A model generated the notes under the pieces. It saw only the letters and a list, made by a program, of their open reading frames with translations, did no database searches and was not told the origin of the DNA. A stretch of DNA of 64,000 bases from Terriglobia bacterium (GTDB lineage: Bacteria; Acidobacteriota; Terriglobia; Bryobacterales; Bryobacteraceae): NCBI GenBank assembly GCA_020073445.1, contig JAIQFE010000004.1:124001-188000 (forward strand), in the 5' to 3' direction. The translations under genes were made by a program, and so were the position numbers. Shown here in pieces: positions 24,445-33,853 of the stretch. Position 1 is the stretch's first letter. Every line of letters begins with the position of its first letter.

Positions 24445-26949
24445 TTAGTTGGACGCCGTGACCGCGGGTTGCGCGGTTCGCATCAGGAACGCGGGACTCT
24501 CAACGATCCCCACAATCAGGGACGACCATCGGTACTGTTTCGCCGCCGCGTCACGCACGATTCTGCGCACCGATGGCTGATCGAAATACTCCAGCCGCCG
24601 TCCGAGCGCGTAGGCCATGAGCTTTTCGGTTACCGTGCGCGGGAATTGCTCCGGGTCTTTGAGCAGAGCAGCCCGCAATCCCGAAAGCCCGTCGATCTTC
24701 ATGCCGCCGGCCGTGGTTCCGCTCGCGTCCACTGGCTTGCCCGCTTCGTCGATAGTGCGCCACCCGCCGACCACGTCGAAATTCTCGAGCGAAAATCCGA
24801 GCGGATCGATCACCGAGTGGCAGCTATTGCAGGTCGATTGAGTCCGATGCTGGGCAAGCCTTTCGCGCATGGTCGTCGGGATAGTCCCGGGCTTGGTCTC
24901 AAGTGTCGCGTTCACTCCAGGCGGAGGCGGTGGGATCGGCGTGCCGAAGATGTTGTTGAGCAGCCATTTGCCTCGCAGAACCGGCGACGTGCGATCGGGA
25001 TAAGAGGTCGTGACCAGCAAAGCCCCTTGCGCCAGTAAACCGCCGCGCTGATTGTGATCGGGGAGATTCACACGGCGGAAGCGGCTGCCGTAGACTCCCG
25101 GAATCCCGTAATGCCGCGCGAGCCGTTCATTGACGAAGGTATAATCCGCATCCAACAAATCCGGCACGGGGCGATCCTCGCGCAGAGTGCTGCCGACGAA
25201 CATCTCCGTCTCCTGCTGGAAAGCCTGCAGCAAACTCTCGTCGTAATTGGGATACTTCGTTGGATCCACCACCACGTCTTCCACCTGCCGCAGATTCAGC
25301 CACTGCGCGGCGAAATCGTTCACCAGGGCGTCGGTGGCGCGCGGATCGGCCAGCATCCGCCGCGCTTCTTTCTCCAGAGTCTGCGGATTGCCGAGCTCCT
25401 TATGCTCGGCGAGCGTCAACAGGCGATCGTCAGGGATGCTGCTCCACAGAAAGAACGACAGCCGCGAAGCTAATTCCAGATCGCTGAGCTTGTACGTGGC
25501 GATCTTCGTGGCCGGATCGCGAACCACGCGCAGCAGGAAATCGGGATCCACCAGCATCCGTTCGAGGGCGAATTGAATCCCGTTATCGAAACTTCCGCCG
25601 TCCTGTCTGCCATTATCGAAGAACTCCAGCAGCGTATCCGTGTCGGCCTTCGTCACGGGACGCCGGTAGGCAAGTCGAGCCATTCTCGAAAGAATGGTCG
25701 CGGCGCAGGCGCGTTGCTCCGATACGGCCTTCGGAGGCTGGCACACGTAAATCGCCTTGCGGCTCGCGGTATTCGTAGCAGGACCTTGCACTTGATACGG
25801 CCCGCCGACCTGAACCGATCCGACATTCGCGTTCCCCATGTAGACCTGGTCGTTCGAGATGACTCGGCCAAGCTGGGTCGGTTGCGGCAGGCCTTCCGGC
25901 TCCCACATCTCGCGCACGAAGGACACGCCCACCACTCGCGAACCTGCCTGGACGGGAACTCTCACTTCCAGACCGGCATCGCCGGTGAGCTGCATATAGG
26001 TTTCCCACTCGGGATCGCCCGCGAAACCCGGCTCGCCATCACCGGCATAACTGGACGCCGCGGCGCGGCCCTTGCCGGCACCTCCCACCGTGAACCGTTT
26101 CAGCAGCTTGCCATCCAGGCGAATATCGACCTTCTGCGGCCAGCCCATGCCCTTGAGGTAATCCTGATATTGACGCTGGAGGCGAACCTTAATAAGGTAC
26201 TCGCCATCGACGAGGAAATCGTAATGAATCGCCAGGCCGCCGCGGGATCCGAAAGGCAGGTCTTCGCTCATCCGGTCTTCCTGCAGCACGTGCAACGGAA
26301 CCTCGAAGGTTTCTAAGTTGGGCTTGGCAGGAGGCAGGCCCGTCGCGATGCGCGTAACCTGGCGAGCCACCGACATGTATCGCTCCAGGTGCGCCGTCGA
26401 AATGGAGAGCGTGTCCGCGAAGTTGTCGAAGCTGCCGTCGGCCGTGTCATCGCCGGGAAGCAGCGGCTTCACGTCCATATCCAGCTCGAAGAGGTCGCGA
26501 ATGGCGTTGTTGTATTCCGAGCGATTCAGACGCTGCACCGCGCCGATTCTGCCCGGATTCGGATTGGCCGCCCACGCCTTATCGATTTCGTTTTCGAGCG
26601 TGCTGGCCACCACCCGGTACGTCGCGGCGTCCGGACGCGGCATTCCCGGCGGCGGCATCGAGCCAGCGCGTAGTTTGCCGATGACTTTCTCCAGCACTTC
26701 AGCATGCGCGCCGGGCTTGGCCAGATCGACCGTGTCGAGCATCAGCCCAGCGGTCTTGAGTTTCTGGTTATGGCAGGTGACGCAGTAAGTATCGAGGAAG
26801 ACCCGAGGGGTCGGAGCCGTTGTCGGGGTGGCGTTGGCAGGCGCCTGCGCGCTCATTCGCGACAGCGCCACGAAACCGGCAGCTGAAACGATTAAGGCCG
26901 CTGCGCAGATTGCGGTCGAGCTCCGTCGCGACAGATGCCGAGTTGCCAT
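24445..26949 (-). CDS. DUF1587/DUF1592/DUF1588/DUF1585 cytochrome-like protein
   Basis: An 834-residue exported protein with an N-terminal hydrophobic anchor. A CVTCH haem c motif lies near residue 55, then DUF1587 (LNRSEYNNAIRDLFELDMDVKPLLPGDD), DUF1592, DUF1588 (second CxxCH, CNSCH, near 735) and C-terminal DUF1585 (PRTVTEKLMAYALGRRLE). Probably a periplasmic redox or oxidative protein; substrate unknown. A TTG nine bases earlier is possible, but the ATG at 26949 is better. Divergent from the ADOP permease. Confidence 0.9.
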   Translation of the reverse strand: MATRHLSRRSSTAICAAALIVSAAGFVALSRMSAQAPANATPTTAPTPRVFLDTYCVTCHNQKLKTAGLMLDTVDLAKPGAHAEVLEKVIGKLRAGSMPPPGMPRPDAATYRVVASTLENEIDKAWAANPNPGRIGAVQRLNRSEYNNAIRDLFELDMDVKPLLPGDDTADGSFDNFADTLSISTAHLERYMSVARQVTRIATGLPPAKPNLETFEVPLHVLQEDRMSEDLPFGSRGGLAIHYDFLVDGEYLIKVRLQRQYQDYLKGMGWPQKVDIRLDGKLLKRFTVGGAGKGRAAASSYAGDGEPGFAGDPEWETYMQLTGDAGLEVRVPVQAGSRVVGVSFVREMWEPEGLPQPTQLGRVISNDQVYMGNANVGSVQVGGPYQVQGPATNTASRKAIYVCQPPKAVSEQRACAATILSRMARLAYRRPVTKADTDTLLEFFDNGRQDGGSFDNGIQFALERMLVDPDFLLRVVRDPATKIATYKLSDLELASRLSFFLWSSIPDDRLLTLAEHKELGNPQTLEKEARRMLADPRATDALVNDFAAQWLNLRQVEDVVVDPTKYPNYDESLLQAFQQETEMFVGSTLREDRPVPDLLDADYTFVNERLARHYGIPGVYGSRFRRVNLPDHNQRGGLLAQGALLVTTSYPDRTSPVLRGKWLLNNIFGTPIPPPPPGVNATLETKPGTIPTTMRERLAQHRTQSTCNSCHSVIDPLGFSLENFDVVGGWRTIDEAGKPVDASGTTAGGMKIDGLSGLRAALLKDPEQFPRTVTEKLMAYALGRRLEYFDQPSVRRIVRDAAAKQYRWSSLIVGIVESPAFLMRTAQPAVTASN

Positions 26950-29385
26950 ACGTTGCAAGTCCGGACAATTGCAGTATATAACGGTTTACACGGGACTTAT
27001 CTGACAACCGGGATCTTCGCAGACTTACGAATCGCGTTCCGGCAGGCACGAAAACACCTGGGCTACTCGCTCACGTGCGTAGCTGTGCTGGCATTTGGGC
27101 TCGCTTCCTCCAGCGCGGTCTTCTCCGTTCTGTACTCGACGATCCTAAAGCCGCTCCCCTATCCCGAACCGGATCGGCTGGTGGCGGTGCACAACCGCTT
27201 CCCCCAATTGCCGCGGCTCGGCACGTCACCGGTCGACTACGTAGAGCTGCGAGAACATCGCGAATTGTTTTCCGATGCGGGTGCTTACTATTTCGTGGAT
27301 CTGACGCGAACCGGTATCGAACGGCCAGTCAAAGTCAACGCGATCGCTGTCACCTCCAGCCTGTTCGACACGTTAGGCGTCCGGCCACTGATAGGACGAA
27401 CATTTACGGCCGATGAGGAGCGTCCTCAAGGGCCCCACGCAGTCATTCTCGGCGAACGCTATTGGCGGGAACAGTTTGCGGCCGATCCGGAAATACTGAA
27501 CCGCACCTTGCAGCTCGACGGCCAGCGGTTTCAGATCGCCGGGGTGATGCCCCAGTCGTTCGCTTTTCCCAATGATGTGACCCAAATGTGGGTACCGATC
27601 GCGTTCAAGGAGAGAGACTTGACGCGCCAGAACGTGTTCCTGCGCATGAACGCGCGACTGGCTCCCGGCGTAACGCTCGATCAAGCCTCGGCACGCATGG
27701 CGGAACTGAGCGAGCGATCCTCGCGCGACCATCCCGATCCCCGCCGGTCGACCAGCGCGGGTTGGACCATGTTCCTTTCCCCAATGGCGCACGACGACGA
27801 TGGATCGTTGCGGCGCTGGGTGATGATCTTGTTCGCCTCGGTGATGTGCCTGCTGCTGATCGTGTGTTCGAATGTCGCGGGACTCCTGCTGGTGCGATCA
27901 TCCGAACGGCAATTCGAACTGTCCGTGAGGCTGGCGCTGGGAGCCAGCCGAATAAGAATGGTCCGGCAGCTTCTGACGGAAGTTCTGCTGCTTTCCATCG
28001 GCGGCGGAGCCATCGGGCTGCTGCTGGCGCGGGCGAGCATCTCGTTGCTTTCCGAATACGGACCAATCCGCACGCTGCAATTCGAGGCTCCTGTGTTCTG
28101 GTTCGGCGTCGCGATGTCTCTGGTGACCGGCGTGGCCTGCGGGCTGTACCCCGCTTGGTCGGCGACCAGGATACCCGCGGCGGATTCATTGAAGACCGGT
28201 GGTCATCAAAGGACTGCCGGCAAACGAACCTGGCAGCAGGGTTTGATTGTGGCTCAAGTGGCGCTCGCCACGACGTTGCTACTGTGCGGCGGACTCCTGG
28301 TGCAGAGTCTCATTCGGCTCTTGAACGTGCCCCTCGGATTCGACAGAACGAACGTCCTGAGCATCCAGATCGCGCTGCCAAATTCCCGTTACACGACTCC
28401 CGAAGCGCGGGGGCGTTTCCTGAGCGCCCTGTTGGACGACGCCCTGCGCATTCCCGGCGTGGAAAACGTGTCGGGATGCTCGCTTCTGCCGTTCGGCTAT
28501 GGCGAGAACGTCAATACTTTTGAAATCCCCGGCCAGCCGAAGCCTCCTGTACCCACGTTCGCTCTAATTAACAACGTACTCCCCGGCTACTTCGAGACCC
28601 TGCGCATCCCGCTGGTCCGCGGCAGATACTTCGCGACCCGGGACCGGCCTGGATCGGAGCCCGTGACGCTGATCGACGACACGTTGGCCCGCCAATTCTT
28701 CAACGGTCTCGATCCGGTCGGTCAGCGGATAAAAATGCCTTGGGGCTCCTTCACCATTGCCGGTGTCGTCGGCGGCATTAAGAGCAACGCGCTCGACCTG
28801 GAGAATCGCCCGACCATCTACTTCAGCGCGCAACAGACGCCTGGTAGCGGCACGACGCTGGTGGTCCGCAGCCAGCTTCCCGAGAACACGATCACGGAGA
28901 GCATCCAGCGCATCGTGACGCGGATCGATCCGGATGAGCCGGTCTACGACGCCATCCCGCTACAGACATTCGTCGACCGCTCGGTCAAAGCCAGGCGCTT
29001 CGTCGCTTCGCTGATGAGCGTCTTCGCGAGTGCGGGCATCGCACTCGCCGCACTCGGCCTCTTCGGCTTGCTCGCGTATATGGTGGCCCTGCGGCGTCGC
29101 GAGATCGGAATCCGCATCGCGGTCGGCGCGAGCAGCCGGGGCATCGCCCTGCTGATATGCCGGGGCGGAATGCCTCTCGTGCTGGCCGGGACCGTACTCG
29201 GCGCGATGGCGGCGGGCGGCGCGCATCGCCTGATCGCCAGCCAGTTGTACGGTACCAAGTTCGAGGACACCTGGACCTGGATAGCCGTGCTCGGGATCGT
29301 GGCTGTCACCGGCCTCCTGGCTTGCGCTGGGCCTGCCTGGCGCGCGGCCCGAGTGGATCCCACCAAAGCATTGAGAGCCGAATAG
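26935..29385 (+). CDS. ADOP-family ABC transporter permease (MacB-like)
   Basis: An 816-residue frame with the Acidobacterial duplicated orphan permease layout: MacB-PCD plus FtsX (four helices), twice. Motifs: DLRIAFRQARKHLGYSLTCVAVLAFG, a LALGASRIRMVRQLLTEVLLLS FtsX block, and RRREIGIRIAVGASSRGIALLI in the second. No ATPase is fused or adjacent. The real start is uncertain: ATG 26935 lies inside the first codons of the divergent gene, whereas a promoter-like TTGCAA/TATAAC at about 26953-26982 would fit a start at the CTG at 27001, just ahead of DLR. Likely membrane export. Confidence 0.86.
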   Translation: MPSCHTLQVRTIAVYNGLHGTYLTTGIFADLRIAFRQARKHLGYSLTCVAVLAFGLASSSAVFSVLYSTILKPLPYPEPDRLVAVHNRFPQLPRLGTSPVDYVELREHRELFSDAGAYYFVDLTRTGIERPVKVNAIAVTSSLFDTLGVRPLIGRTFTADEERPQGPHAVILGERYWREQFAADPEILNRTLQLDGQRFQIAGVMPQSFAFPNDVTQMWVPIAFKERDLTRQNVFLRMNARLAPGVTLDQASARMAELSERSSRDHPDPRRSTSAGWTMFLSPMAHDDDGSLRRWVMILFASVMCLLLIVCSNVAGLLLVRSSERQFELSVRLALGASRIRMVRQLLTEVLLLSIGGGAIGLLLARASISLLSEYGPIRTLQFEAPVFWFGVAMSLVTGVACGLYPAWSATRIPAADSLKTGGHQRTAGKRTWQQGLIVAQVALATTLLLCGGLLVQSLIRLLNVPLGFDRTNVLSIQIALPNSRYTTPEARGRFLSALLDDALRIPGVENVSGCSLLPFGYGENVNTFEIPGQPKPPVPTFALINNVLPGYFETLRIPLVRGRYFATRDRPGSEPVTLIDDTLARQFFNGLDPVGQRIKMPWGSFTIAGVVGGIKSNALDLENRPTIYFSAQQTPGSGTTLVVRSQLPENTITESIQRIVTRIDPDEPVYDAIPLQTFVDRSVKARRFVASLMSVFASAGIALAALGLFGLLAYMVALRRREIGIRIAVGASSRGIALLICRGGMPLVLAGTVLGAMAAGGAHRLIASQLYGTKFEDTWTWIAVLGIVAVTGLLACAGPAWRAARVDPTKALRAE

Positions 29386-29499
29386 CACCGCGCCGGGTGG
29401 CTTGACACTGTGCGCCCGCTGGCGTACCGTAAGTCGATACGTTTGAATGCGTTGCGCTTACTAAAACAAAGCTGCGCAAATTCCAAGTTGGAGACGATT

Positions 29500-29907
29500 A
29501 TGAGATTCAAGCTCGCTGCCTTCCTCACCGGCGCAGGTCTTCTGGCCGGCACACTTCCCGCTCTCGCTCACCACTCCTTCGCCGCGGAGTACGATGCCAA
29601 CAAACCCATCAAGATCTCCGGAGTCGTCACCAAAATGGAGTGGATGAATCCCCACGCGCGCTTCTACGTCGACGTGAAGGAAGCCGACGGCAAGGTCACC
29701 AACTGGAACTTCGAGCTGGGCGCGATACCCGTGCTGCTCAAGCAGGGCTGGCGCAAGGATTCGCTGAAGCAGGGCGACCAGATTACGGTCGAAGGGTCGC
29801 TCGCCAAGGACGGTTCGAAATCCGCCAACGCCCGCAGCGTAGTGCTGTCCGATGGCCGCCGCGTGTTCGCCGGATCGTCGGGCGGCAACGGCCCCGCCAA
29901 TCAATAA
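29500..29907 (+). CDS. DUF6152 family secreted protein
   Basis: A 135-residue protein with a signal peptide ending at ALA, then HHSFAAEYDANKPI, GVVTKMEWMNPHARFYVDVK and LKQGDQITVEGSLAKDGS. This matches DUF6152, a small OB-like secreted family frequent in Acidobacteria, function unknown. TTGGAGACG precedes the ATG at 29500. It starts 25 bases before the next gene, a likely two-gene unit. Confidence 0.8.
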   Translation: MRFKLAAFLTGAGLLAGTLPALAHHSFAAEYDANKPIKISGVVTKMEWMNPHARFYVDVKEADGKVTNWNFELGAIPVLLKQGWRKDSLKQGDQITVEGSLAKDGSKSANARSVVLSDGRRVFAGSSGGNGPANQ

Positions 29908-29932
29908 CCAACTGCGCCACGGGAGACTCCAA

Positions 29933-31408
29933 GTGCGGAAGAAACTCACTATATTTGTCGCCACGGTTTGTGTAGGATGGGCCGCGGCTACCCTTGCGAG
30001 TCTGACTGTGGCTCTCGCTCAAGATAAAGGCGGGGCTCCGCTGCCTGGGGCCCCTCAAGCCAAGGGAAAAGGACCCGGACGCGCAGCGAAGAAAGGTCCA
30101 GCCGGACCGCTGCCGCGCTTGTCAGACGGCAAGCCCGATATCACCGGCGTCTGGAACGGATTCGGCGGAAGCGGCAACGACGCGCCCAACATGCAGCCCT
30201 GGGCGGCCAAGATCGTTGCCCAGCATCGGGCGGCGGACGGCGCCGAGGATTTCGAGGCTCGCTGCCTTCCCGGTGGCCCGCCTCGCGCGGCTCCGTATCA
30301 CACGTCTTTCTTCGCCACGCCCAAGCTGGTGCTGATGCTGTTTGAAGGCAACACCCACATGTATCGCCAGTTCTTCGTGGATGGCAGCAGCCACCCCAAG
30401 GATCTGAAGCCGACCTTCTACGGCGACTCGCGCGCCCACTGGGACGGCGACACGCTGGTGGTCGACACGGTCAGTTTCTTTGAGAAATCCTGGTACGATT
30501 TCGCGGGTACCCCGCACACCAAGGACATGCATCTGACCGAGACGTTCCATCGCCTCGACTACGGCAACATGGAGATGAAGGTGACCATCGAGGATCCGGG
30601 CGCGCTGAACGGGCCGTGGGTCATCAATCGCACCACGACGCTCGAAACCGACTTCGACATGACGGAGTACGTCTGCAACGAGAACAATCAGGATCCCGGG
30701 CATCTCGACGCGACTTTGGGTTCCGCTGGCGGCGCGCAGAGCAAGCGCCTGGTGAACGGTGTTCCGCCGGTTCAAGCGAAGAAAGCGCCCAGCCCGCCCG
30801 CGGGTCCGACTCCGCGTAATTCCGACACGGGTACCGTGGATCTCTCCGCCGTGTGGGTTCCCACCAGCACCAACCTGCCCAGCGATCCTTCTTATCAGCC
30901 TGCGTTCAAGAAGATTTACGACGAGCGGAAGGCCAACAAGGGCAAGGACGATCCCGAAAAGTTCTGCCTGCCCAACGGGGCGGTGCGCGTCAATCCCCTG
31001 CCGTATAAGATCGTGCAGGGTCCCAAGATGATCGCGCTGCTATGGGAAGGAAACACGCACAGCTATCGCCGATTCTTCCTGGACGGCCGCAAGCCCAACC
31101 TCGATGTCGAGCCAGAGAGCTGGACCGGCCTCTCGAACGGTAAATGGGACGGAGACACGCTGGTGGTCGATACCGTCGGCTTCAACGATAAGAGCTGGCT
31201 CGATTCGACCGGCAAGCCGCATAGCGACGCGATGCATCTGGTCGAGCGCTACAAGCGGCCCGATCTGGGTCATCTCAACGTCGAGCTGACCATCGACGAC
31301 GCGAAGGCTTTCACCAAGCCGTACTCGTTCACGAGATCGTTCACGCTGGCTCCAGGGTGGGAGTTGCAGGAGTACGTCTGCCAGGCAATTCTCGACGGCG
31401 TGTACTGA
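29933..31408 (+). CDS. Secreted 'DGKPNL' family protein with two tandem domains
   Basis: A 491-residue exported protein, start GTG at 29933 with GGGAGA six bases upstream and a signal peptide. Two copies of the family domain: SDGKPDITGVWNGF ... WDGDTLVVDTVSFFEKSWYDF ... DPGALNGPW (about 60-255) and GTVDLSAVWV ... WDGDTLVVDTVGFNDKSWLDS ... DDAKAFTKP (about 285-485). The tandem copy shows internal duplication. Single-domain paralogues flank it at 23604 and 31422. Function unknown. Confidence 0.78.
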   Translation: MRKKLTIFVATVCVGWAAATLASLTVALAQDKGGAPLPGAPQAKGKGPGRAAKKGPAGPLPRLSDGKPDITGVWNGFGGSGNDAPNMQPWAAKIVAQHRAADGAEDFEARCLPGGPPRAAPYHTSFFATPKLVLMLFEGNTHMYRQFFVDGSSHPKDLKPTFYGDSRAHWDGDTLVVDTVSFFEKSWYDFAGTPHTKDMHLTETFHRLDYGNMEMKVTIEDPGALNGPWVINRTTTLETDFDMTEYVCNENNQDPGHLDATLGSAGGAQSKRLVNGVPPVQAKKAPSPPAGPTPRNSDTGTVDLSAVWVPTSTNLPSDPSYQPAFKKIYDERKANKGKDDPEKFCLPNGAVRVNPLPYKIVQGPKMIALLWEGNTHSYRRFFLDGRKPNLDVEPESWTGLSNGKWDGDTLVVDTVGFNDKSWLDSTGKPHSDAMHLVERYKRPDLGHLNVELTIDDAKAFTKPYSFTRSFTLAPGWELQEYVCQAILDGVY

Positions 31409-31421
31409 CGGCACGTCCGCA

Positions 31422-32297
31422 TCAACGTAAATGCGGATCGTCCTTGCTGTTTTCCTGACAGATAAACTCGATCAAGTCCGTATCCAGCATCAGGCGCTGA
31501 TAAACAGTGACGGTCCAAGGCTTGGTGTACGCCTTCGGATCGTCGATAGTGACTTCGATTTCCAGATGCCCGAAATCGGGGCGGCGGAAGCGCTCGATGA
31601 TTTTGCCGGACTCGGTCAGCGGGCTGCCTTCGACATCCAGCCAACCTAGATCGCGGAACTTTACCGATTCCACCACCAGCGTGTCGCCTTCCCATTTACC
31701 GGTCGAGTAACCGAACCACCACGGCTCGGCATCCGTGGGCAAAGGACGCCCATCGGTGAAGATCTGCCGCAAGCCCGCGTTCGCTTCATAGATGATGACG
31801 ATCACACCCGGCGCCTGGACCATCTTTCGGGGCTGGCCGTGCGTATGAAGCTGCATTACTCCGAGCGGTAAGCAGTGCGCGTCGGGATTATCGATGCTGT
31901 TCGAGGCCGCGCGCTGGCGATGCAGTTCGGCCGCCCAGGGCTGGAACGGAAGGCCGTCTTTGAACGAGGCTCCCAGGTTCCAGAACTGGCTGGTTCGCAC
32001 CGACAGGGGAATGATATCGTTCGCACCCGCAGTCCCGGGCTCGGGCTTGGCTGGCGCGGGCGTCCCCGGCGGCCGCTGATACTGCCAGACTCCGGAGAGA
32101 TCCGGATGCCCGTCCGCGGCGCGAGGCGTAGGTCCGGAAAGATTCGGCTTGCCGTCGGCGCTCTTGGGGACTCCCGGAGTCGGGTAATCCGGCCATTGTG
32201 CGAACAGTGTTGCCGGCGTCAGAGCAAGCAGGAGACAAAGAAGATGAGGTCTACGCGGCAAGTATTCCAAAATACTCCGGGATGACGCTGCTGTCAA
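31422..32297 (-). CDS. Secreted 'DGKPNL' family protein, copy 3
   Basis: A 291-residue exported protein with a hydrophobic signal (LLCLLLALTPATLFAQW). Motifs as in copy 1: SADGKPNLSGPTPRAADGHPDLSGVW, CLPLGVMQ, WFGYSTGKWEGDTLVVESV, ERFRRPDFGHLEIEVTIDDPKAYTKPW. Closest to copy 1 by eye. Its start overlaps the next upstream gene by 4 bases. Confidence 0.75.
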   Translation of the reverse strand: MTAASSRSILEYLPRRPHLLCLLLALTPATLFAQWPDYPTPGVPKSADGKPNLSGPTPRAADGHPDLSGVWQYQRPPGTPAPAKPEPGTAGANDIIPLSVRTSQFWNLGASFKDGLPFQPWAAELHRQRAASNSIDNPDAHCLPLGVMQLHTHGQPRKMVQAPGVIVIIYEANAGLRQIFTDGRPLPTDAEPWWFGYSTGKWEGDTLVVESVKFRDLGWLDVEGSPLTESGKIIERFRRPDFGHLEIEVTIDDPKAYTKPWTVTVYQRLMLDTDLIEFICQENSKDDPHLR

Positions 32298-32974
32298 AGG
32301 TCCGGGCCGAAGTGCCCCAAATCTTGGACGGAATAGTCGCCCGGTATGACGAACAGTGCCGGGTCGGGTTCTGTGCGTTCCAAGCGCTGAATCCGGACCG
32401 TCTCCGCAATATCGGGACCGGACGAGCTCATGAATCCGATCAAGCCGAGCTCACGGGACATCCAGTGTTCCTGAATGCCCACCAGAGACGACTCGCCTTC
32501 CATGGTTGTCGTAAAACGATGGCCCTCGAATTCGGCCCCTGCGATTGTTTGCGATCCCAGACTCTCGCTATTGAATTTCTTTTCGCCCGCCAGTGCGACG
32601 AGAGGGCCGCCCAGAAAAATGAATCTTGGCTGGGCGCCGGGTAGCTCAGGCTTGGGAATCGTTACGCGATGGGCGATCTTCGACTCGGTGTCAAGCAAGG
32701 CCATAAACCCTTTTTGGTGGTCGAAAATCTGGATCAGCGAGGAAGGTCCGTCGGGATAATCGATGTCTCTCTCGATTCTCATCCTTCCGGCGGAATCACG
32801 ATACGTCTTGACGGCTGTGACTTCCCTCTTGGATGCCCCGTCGGGGAGCGTGGTGGTGTACTCATCGATACTCTCCAAGACGAGCGGAACGTCGGCGATC
32901 GGAAGCGCCAGATTCGAAAACGTCCGAGCAGGATGTTTAGGAGTTTCAGGTTCTTTTGCGGACGCACCGGCCAT
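32294..32974 (-). CDS. Hypothetical protein of Acidobacteria type
   Basis: A 226-residue protein with beta-strand pattern: TYRDSAGRMRIERDIDYPDG, IFDHQKGFMALLDTESKIAHRV and C-terminal RLERTEPDPALFVIPGDY, a phrase shared by many unassigned acidobacterial secreted proteins. The N-terminus here lacks a signal peptide, so the real start may lie further upstream. Coupled to the gene at 31422. Confidence 0.55.
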   Translation of the reverse strand: MAGASAKEPETPKHPARTFSNLALPIADVPLVLESIDEYTTTLPDGASKREVTAVKTYRDSAGRMRIERDIDYPDGPSSLIQIFDHQKGFMALLDTESKIAHRVTIPKPELPGAQPRFIFLGGPLVALAGEKKFNSESLGSQTIAGAEFEGHRFTTTMEGESSLVGIQEHWMSRELGLIGFMSSSGPDIAETVRIQRLERTEPDPALFVIPGDYSVQDLGHFGPDL

Positions 32975-33030
32975 AGAGCAGACCTGTAGCCATTATCGTT
33001 CGGAAACTCTACTCGCGACGAGTCGCTTTC

Positions 33031-33789
33031 CTACGGCAGCAAGTACCCGCTGTTCGCCAGAATTGTGCGGCCTTCAGCACCCAGCAGAAACTGCCGGAAT
33101 TGTTTCGCTGCTCCTTGATGTTCGGAGGCAGCGACAATTCCCATCGCCTGCTCGATTGGCTTGTAAAGGTGGGGATCGAGCTTCAAGACCGTTCCTTTTT
33201 CGTGCAGCACCAGCGAATAGGCAGTGAAGGCGGCGTTCGCACTTCCCGATGCCGCGAATTGCTTGGCCATACTAATGCTGGTTCCATAAACCAGCTTCGG
33301 CTGCACGCGATCCCAAAGACCCGCGCCCTTCAGCACTTCAACGGTCGCCGCCCCATAAGGCGCCAGATCCGGCTGTGCGATCGCGACGAACCGGATCTGC
33401 GGCCCGGCCAGGTCCCTCAGTTCATGAACGCCGCTTTGCTCGCCGTCGGGCATCCACAAGGCAAGTTGCCCGAGTGCGTAGACTGCACGGCTGTCGGCTG
33501 TGAGCTTCTTGCGCGCCACCAGAGAATCGACATGCTCGGTGTCGGCCGCGGCGAAGACATCGAACGGAGCTCCGTTCTCGATCTGCGTGGCCAACTGCGC
33601 AGTCGAGCCGTAACTGAAGATCACGTCCACGCCGGTCTTCGCCTGGAACGCGCGTCCCACCCCGCTGAAGACATCGATCAGATTCGCGGCGGCGGCCACC
33701 GTCAACTTCGCATCCGCGGATCTGGGCGCGCTGCACGAGCCGAGCAGCGCTACGGCGCAGAAGACCCACCCTGTGTATCGGACGCGCAT
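33031..33789 (-). CDS. modA: Molybdate ABC transporter substrate-binding protein
   Basis: A 252-residue ModA with a lipoprotein-type signal (lipobox LGSC, Cys about 19). Motifs KLTVAAAANLIDVF, FSYGSTAQLATQI, GAPFDVFAAAD, ending AEGRTILANSGYLLP, all usual for molybdate/tungstate-binding proteins. No modB or modC gene is in the window. It is divergent from the TonB-dependent receptor, with only 64 bases between starts, so both may share one control region. Confidence 0.9.
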   Translation of the reverse strand: MRVRYTGWVFCAVALLGSCSAPRSADAKLTVAAAANLIDVFSGVGRAFQAKTGVDVIFSYGSTAQLATQIENGAPFDVFAAADTEHVDSLVARKKLTADSRAVYALGQLALWMPDGEQSGVHELRDLAGPQIRFVAIAQPDLAPYGAATVEVLKGAGLWDRVQPKLVYGTSISMAKQFAASGSANAAFTAYSLVLHEKGTVLKLDPHLYKPIEQAMGIVAASEHQGAAKQFRQFLLGAEGRTILANSGYLLP

Positions 33790-33853
33790 GGGACTGTTGC
33801 CTTAATTGTATTCCGTCTTGTGGACACTACAGATGTCGTGGTGTTGTGTTAAC
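33790..33853. promoter_or_regulatory. Divergent gap, modA / TonB-dependent receptor
   Basis: A 64-base interval ending in TGTTAACA (33848-33855), a perfect 8-base palindrome overlapping the receptor's ATG, followed by TGACAT. The TGACAT and the ATGTTA/TAACAT hexamers also occur in the putative operator before the regulator gene at 37094-37111. Confidence 0.3.

Noticed and set aside
27605-28189. Leftward frame inside the ADOP permease gene
   Set aside because: Arg/Pro-rich antisense shadow.
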